In this document: positions 5,288 through 8,406 of the stretch, in pieces
How the letters are laid out: each line of letters starts with the position of its first letter
Position numbering within the stretch: the stretch's first letter is position 1
Made by a program: the position numbers and the translations under genes
Assembly (NCBI GenBank): GCA_003168315.1
Contig: PMSP01000099.1
Coordinates: 1 to 8,406 of the forward strand
Direction of reading: 5' to 3'
DNA length: 8,406 nt
DNA from: Opitutaceae bacterium
Lineage (GTDB): Bacteria > Verrucomicrobiota > Verrucomicrobiia > Opitutales > Opitutaceae
Notes under the pieces: generated by a model
Database searches by the model: none
The model's input: only the letters and a program-made list of their open reading frames with translations
Told to the model about the DNA's origin: nothing

Positions 5288-8200
5288 ATGAAGATCCGGC
5301 TCTTTTTTGCCTTCATCGGCATCGCGTTGCTTGTATCACCCCGGGTAAAAGCGCAGACGACCACGTTTGTCTCTGGCGCCGGGAACTGGTCGGTCGGCGC
5401 CAACTGGAGCAACGGTACGCCAGTTGCCGCAGGTAATGTGGACTTCATCACGAGTTCCTCGTCGACGGTCGACAACGCGTTTTCGATGACATTTCTGAAT
5501 TTTGAGAGCGGGATTCAGACACTGACCAGCGCGGGCGGCTCGCTCAATGTGTCGGGCACGACCAGCTTTACCGATGCATCTTCGGTCGCCCTCAATGTCC
5601 CGATTATCGGCACCGGCAACTTGTGGCTGAACGGTGGTACCGGAACATTGACGCTGAATCCTGGTGGTGCCGGCCTAAATACTTACTCGGGAAGCACGCA
5701 GGTCTTTGCCGGTGGAACTCTCACCGACGGCGCCGCAAACTCATTTTCGCCGAACAGCCTGCTCTATGTGGGGGGCGGCGGGACTCCCGGCACCGTAAAT
5801 GTCAACTTCAACGAGACGGTAGCGGGTCTGGGCGACGTGGCGGGGGGCAATGGCCTCTTGAACGTCGCGAGCGGAGCGACGCTCCTCATGAACGGCCCCT
5901 TTACGACGACTTACTCGGGCGTCATCGCAGGCGCCGGTGGGATCGAGAAGGACAACCCTGGAACGCTCATCCTCGAGGGAGCAAACACCTATACGGGCAC
6001 CACCGTCGCCGGTCCAGGAGGCACCATCGAGATTGGGGGCGGCAGCACCACGGGTAGCATCTCGAACAGCAGCAACATATCCGGAACGGGTTCGGTTGAG
6101 TTCAGTCGCTCCAACGCATATACCTATTCAGGGGTCATTTCCGGAGGGGTTGGCGTGGTTCAGTTCGGGGCCGGAACCATGACGCTTTCAGGCAATAATT
6201 CGTACACAGGCACCACTTCGGTCGAGCTCGGAACTCTGCAGGCGGGCTCGACGAGCGCGTTCGGAGGAGCGACGGGCTTGTCTCCAGTCATCATGAACAG
6301 CAGCAGCGTGCTCGATCTGAACAATTTCAGCAACACGATCGGCTCGCTCTCGGGTGCCGGCACAAACTCGGTCACGCTCGGATCGGGCACCCTCACGGTC
6401 GGCACCGGCTCCAGCAACACGGTCTTTGCGGGCGTCATTTCCGGCACGGGCATCCTCAACTCGGTCGGATACGTGCTGGATCTCACCGGCAACAACACCT
6501 ACTCGGGCGGAACGACGATCAGCAATGGCACGCTCCTCGCCGACAACGCATCCGGCACGGCGACGGGATCCGGGACGATCACCATCGCCCCAACGGGCAC
6601 GCTGCAGCTTGGAAATTCCGAGGACTCGAGCGGAATCATAAATGGGACGGCCAGCATAGTTGACAACGGGTCACTGTCCTCGTCTCGCGGCGACAATTTC
6701 ACGGTTGCAAACAACATCAGCGGCACCGGTGGCGTCGGCCAGTATGGCAACGGCATTTTCACCTTGTCGGGAACGAACACCTATTCCGGGCCGACAACCG
6801 TCTTCAGGGGCACCCTTCAGGCTGGTTCGACGAGCGCGTTCGGAGGCCCAGGGGGATTAAGCGCGGTGAGCTTCCCCAATGCGGGGACGCTCGATCTAAA
6901 CAACTTCAGCAACACGGTTGGATCCATCAGCGGCAGTCCGGGGAACCTCATCACCCTGGGCACGGCAACCCTCACAATTGGCGATTCCACGAGCAACACC
7001 CTCTTCGGCGGCGTCATCTCCGGGACGGGCGGCTCCGTGATCTTCGGGGAAAGCAGCCTGATCCTTTCCGGCAGCAACACCTACACAGGAGGAACCACCA
7101 TCAATTCCGGGACCATTCTCTCCATAGGGGACGGATCCACGGTGGGCGCGTCGATCGCAAGCAGCATGGGCATCCAGGACAACGGCACGCTCACGTTCGC
7201 GCCGGCCCCCTCGGACAACATCAGCTACAGCAACGGCATATCGGGCTCGGGAGTCGTCAATGTCCAGGGCGTCGGCACGATCACCCTTAGGGGGGGCGCT
7301 AACACCTACACCGGCCCGACAGACATCACCGGCGGGACGCTGGCCGACGGCTCCACAAACACCTTTTCTGCGGGCAGCCGGATGATCATCGACACGGGCG
7401 GAAACCTCGCGGTCAACTTCAACGAGACGGTGGGCGACCTGGAGAATGGCAGCGGCGCCGGAATGGTGTCGATCGCCTCCGGGAAGACGTTGACGACGAA
7501 TGGGATCCTCGCCGCGAGCCCCTTCATGGGGATCATCAGCGGGGCAGGCAGCCTCGCCATCAACACGGGCGGCAGCAGCCAGGGCCTCGGCGGCGCCAGC
7601 ACGTTCAGCGGCGGGACGACGATCCTGGGAGGCGAGCTCTTCGTCGCCGGCTCGACGGTCGGCGCGCCGGGAAGCGTCGTCTCCGGCCCGGTCGGCACCG
7701 GGACGCTGAACTTCGCCGCCGACTCCCAGATGTCGTCCATCAACATCGACGTCACACTCGCGAACGACATCGTCCTCAACGGCACGATGGACAATGACGA
7801 CGCCACCACCAACCTCACGCTCTCGGGGCCGATCTCGGGGCCGGGCGGCATAACGTGGTGCACCCCGAACCTGCTCGAGCTCCTGAACGCCAACTCGTTC
7901 ACGGGGGGGGTCGACATGCGGGAGGGCGTCCTTCTCGTGGGCACCGACACGGCGGCCGGCTCCGGGATGATGACGCTCGAGAGCGCGGCGCTCGCCGGGT
8001 ACGGCACCGGGATGTCCTATACGATCTCAAACGCCATCAACATCACTGGCAGCGCGGTGCTCGGGAACATGGACGACAACAACCTGACCCTCACCGGGCC
8101 GATGACCGGGGCGCAGAACCAGGTGACCTACAACGGCGGCCCGAGCGGGACGCTGACCCTCGCGGCCGACAACAACGGCCTCAGCCTCGACACCGGCTTC

Positions 8201-8406
8201 ATCATCAGCAGCGGGACCGTGATCGCGGCGAACAACAACGCCTTCGGGACCAACTACGTGTACCTGACCGGGAGCGCGGGCCTCAACGTCATGAACGGGA
8301 TCACGGTCGCCAACCCCATCAACTTCTCAGGCGCCCCCAACGTCCTGAGCGGCAATGGCACGATCGGCGCGTCCGTGACCGTCGACAACACGGTTGTCCT
8401 TGCCCC
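5288..8406 (+). CDS. Giant secreted autotransporter-associated beta-strand (PATR) repeat protein, N-terminal part
   Basis: I followed this frame codon by codon from ATG 5288 to the right edge: 1039 codons, no stop, so the gene is incomplete. Residues 1-22 form a clear signal peptide (basic MKIR, hydrophobic core, cleavage near VKA-QT), implying export. The mature start carries GNWSVGANWSNGTP, the W-rich opening typical of such Verrucomicrobial and Planctomycete proteins. The rest is rich in Gly, Ser, Thr and Asn, with ten copies of a PATR-like beta-strand unit whose core is N-T/S-Y-T/S-G-x-T (for example residues 131, 233, 304, 403, 497, 597). This should fold as an extended beta-helix. I saw one cysteine (Cys858). 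Anchoring (autotransporter barrel, PEP-CTERM or another sorting signal) cannot be judged because the C-terminus is missing. Function is unknown; adhesion or surface coating is only a guess. GC content is below its neighbours in the first part. Confidence 0.88.
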   Translation, partial: MKIRLFFAFIGIALLVSPRVKAQTTTFVSGAGNWSVGANWSNGTPVAAGNVDFITSSSSTVDNAFSMTFLNFESGIQTLTSAGGSLNVSGTTSFTDASSVALNVPIIGTGNLWLNGGTGTLTLNPGGAGLNTYSGSTQVFAGGTLTDGAANSFSPNSLLYVGGGGTPGTVNVNFNETVAGLGDVAGGNGLLNVASGATLLMNGPFTTTYSGVIAGAGGIEKDNPGTLILEGANTYTGTTVAGPGGTIEIGGGSTTGSISNSSNISGTGSVEFSRSNAYTYSGVISGGVGVVQFGAGTMTLSGNNSYTGTTSVELGTLQAGSTSAFGGATGLSPVIMNSSSVLDLNNFSNTIGSLSGAGTNSVTLGSGTLTVGTGSSNTVFAGVISGTGILNSVGYVLDLTGNNTYSGGTTISNGTLLADNASGTATGSGTITIAPTGTLQLGNSEDSSGIINGTASIVDNGSLSSSRGDNFTVANNISGTGGVGQYGNGIFTLSGTNTYSGPTTVFRGTLQAGSTSAFGGPGGLSAVSFPNAGTLDLNNFSNTVGSISGSPGNLITLGTATLTIGDSTSNTLFGGVISGTGGSVIFGESSLILSGSNTYTGGTTINSGTILSIGDGSTVGASIASSMGIQDNGTLTFAPAPSDNISYSNGISGSGVVNVQGVGTITLRGGANTYTGPTDITGGTLADGSTNTFSAGSRMIIDTGGNLAVNFNETVGDLENGSGAGMVSIASGKTLTTNGILAASPFMGIISGAGSLAINTGGSSQGLGGASTFSGGTTILGGELFVAGSTVGAPGSVVSGPVGTGTLNFAADSQMSSINIDVTLANDIVLNGTMDNDDATTNLTLSGPISGPGGITWCTPNLLELLNANSFTGGVDMREGVLLVGTDTAAGSGMMTLESAALAGYGTGMSYTISNAINITGSAVLGNMDDNNLTLTGPMTGAQNQVTYNGGPSGTLTLAADNNGLSLDTGFIISSGTVIAANNNAFGTNYVYLTGSAGLNVMNGITVANPINFSGAPNVLSGNGTIGASVTVDNTVVLA
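5620..8270 (+). repeat. Array of ten PATR-type beta-strand repeats in the coding sequence
   Basis: Each unit has an upstream G-x-I-S-G-x-G turn (GVIAGAGG, GVISGTG, NNISGTGG, GIISGAG, GPISGPGG), two short strands, the N-T-Y-T-G-G-T-T core and a G-T-L strand. Core asparagines (or the equivalent residue) fall at residues 131, 233, 304, 403, 497, 597, 672, 771, 869 and 963. Spacing is mostly 94-102 residues, with two short gaps of 71 and 75. Units 8-10 are degenerate (STFSGGTT, NSFTGGVD, NNGLSLDT). Boundaries are approximate. Confidence 0.75.
6137..7132 (+). repeat. Internal tandem duplication, two copies offset by 579 bp
   Basis: Copy A (about 6137-6550) and copy B (about 6716-7132) align at a constant 579-bp (193-codon) offset. 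Anchors are an exact 20-base match at 6248-6267 and 6827-6846, the CTCGATCT block at 6311 and 6890, and the GGCGTCAT block at 6431 and 7010. Both encode GTLQAGSTSAFGG followed by LDLNNFSNT and end in GVISGTG. By eye 49 of 76 residues match in the best part. A one-codon insertion occurs just after GVISGTG in copy B. Confidence 0.8.

Noticed and set aside
5221..5290. Possible terminator between glcF and the PATR gene
   Set aside because: The short stretch has TTTT and AAGGCTT/AGGCTTT words, but no stem-loop followed by a U-run could be drawn.
7306..8007. 233-residue minus-strand open frame within the PATR gene
   Set aside because: The plus frame is continuous and carries repeat motifs throughout. 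The similar minus-strand frames at 6160-6498 and 6817-7080 resemble each other only because they mirror the 579-bp duplication.

Overview
The window reads as a chromosomal segment of a high-GC bacterium, most likely Verrucomicrobia (Opitutaceae- or Chthoniobacter-like). Evidence for this is the large secreted protein built from autotransporter-associated beta-strand (PATR) repeats, and an esterase fused to an SMP-30-type beta-propeller, a combination common in Verrucomicrobia and Planctomycetes. Placement is an inference from family knowledge, not from a marker gene. No RNA gene, insertion sequence, integrase, CRISPR array or origin was seen.

Layout. (1) 1-643, minus strand: 5' part of clpB, cut by the window edge inside the first Walker A motif. 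(2) 644-864: 221-bp divergent intergenic region holding the clpB ribosome binding site and a G+C-rich hairpin in the clpB leader. (3) 865-5247, plus strand: three tightly packed genes that look like one operon: a secreted esterase/SMP-30-like fusion, a GlcD-type FAD oxidase (7-bp gap) and a GlcF-type iron-sulfur protein (4-bp overlap, GTG start). (4) 5248-5287: 40-bp gap with a Shine-Dalgarno-like site. (5) 5288-8406, plus strand: start of a very large secreted PATR-repeat protein, at least 1039 residues, open at the right edge.

Function. GlcD and GlcF should form a membrane-associated 2-hydroxyacid (glycolate or D-lactate) dehydrogenase that passes electrons from FAD through two 4Fe-4S clusters to the respiratory chain. 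GlcE is not present, so this is the two-gene version. The upstream exported enzyme could supply a hydroxyacid by ester hydrolysis. Its esterase triad looks intact, but its propeller half appears to have lost all four metal ligands known from SMP-30/gluconolactonase, so a lactonase label would be misleading.

The PATR protein differs from its neighbours in base composition: about 48-53% GC in hand-counted lines near its start, against about 72% in glcF, rising again towards the right edge. It contains an internal duplication with a 579-bp offset and a repeat ladder of roughly 100 residues. I found no clearly new multi-gene system. The best leads are the degenerate propeller fused to an intact esterase and linked to glcDF, and the mosaic repeat protein.
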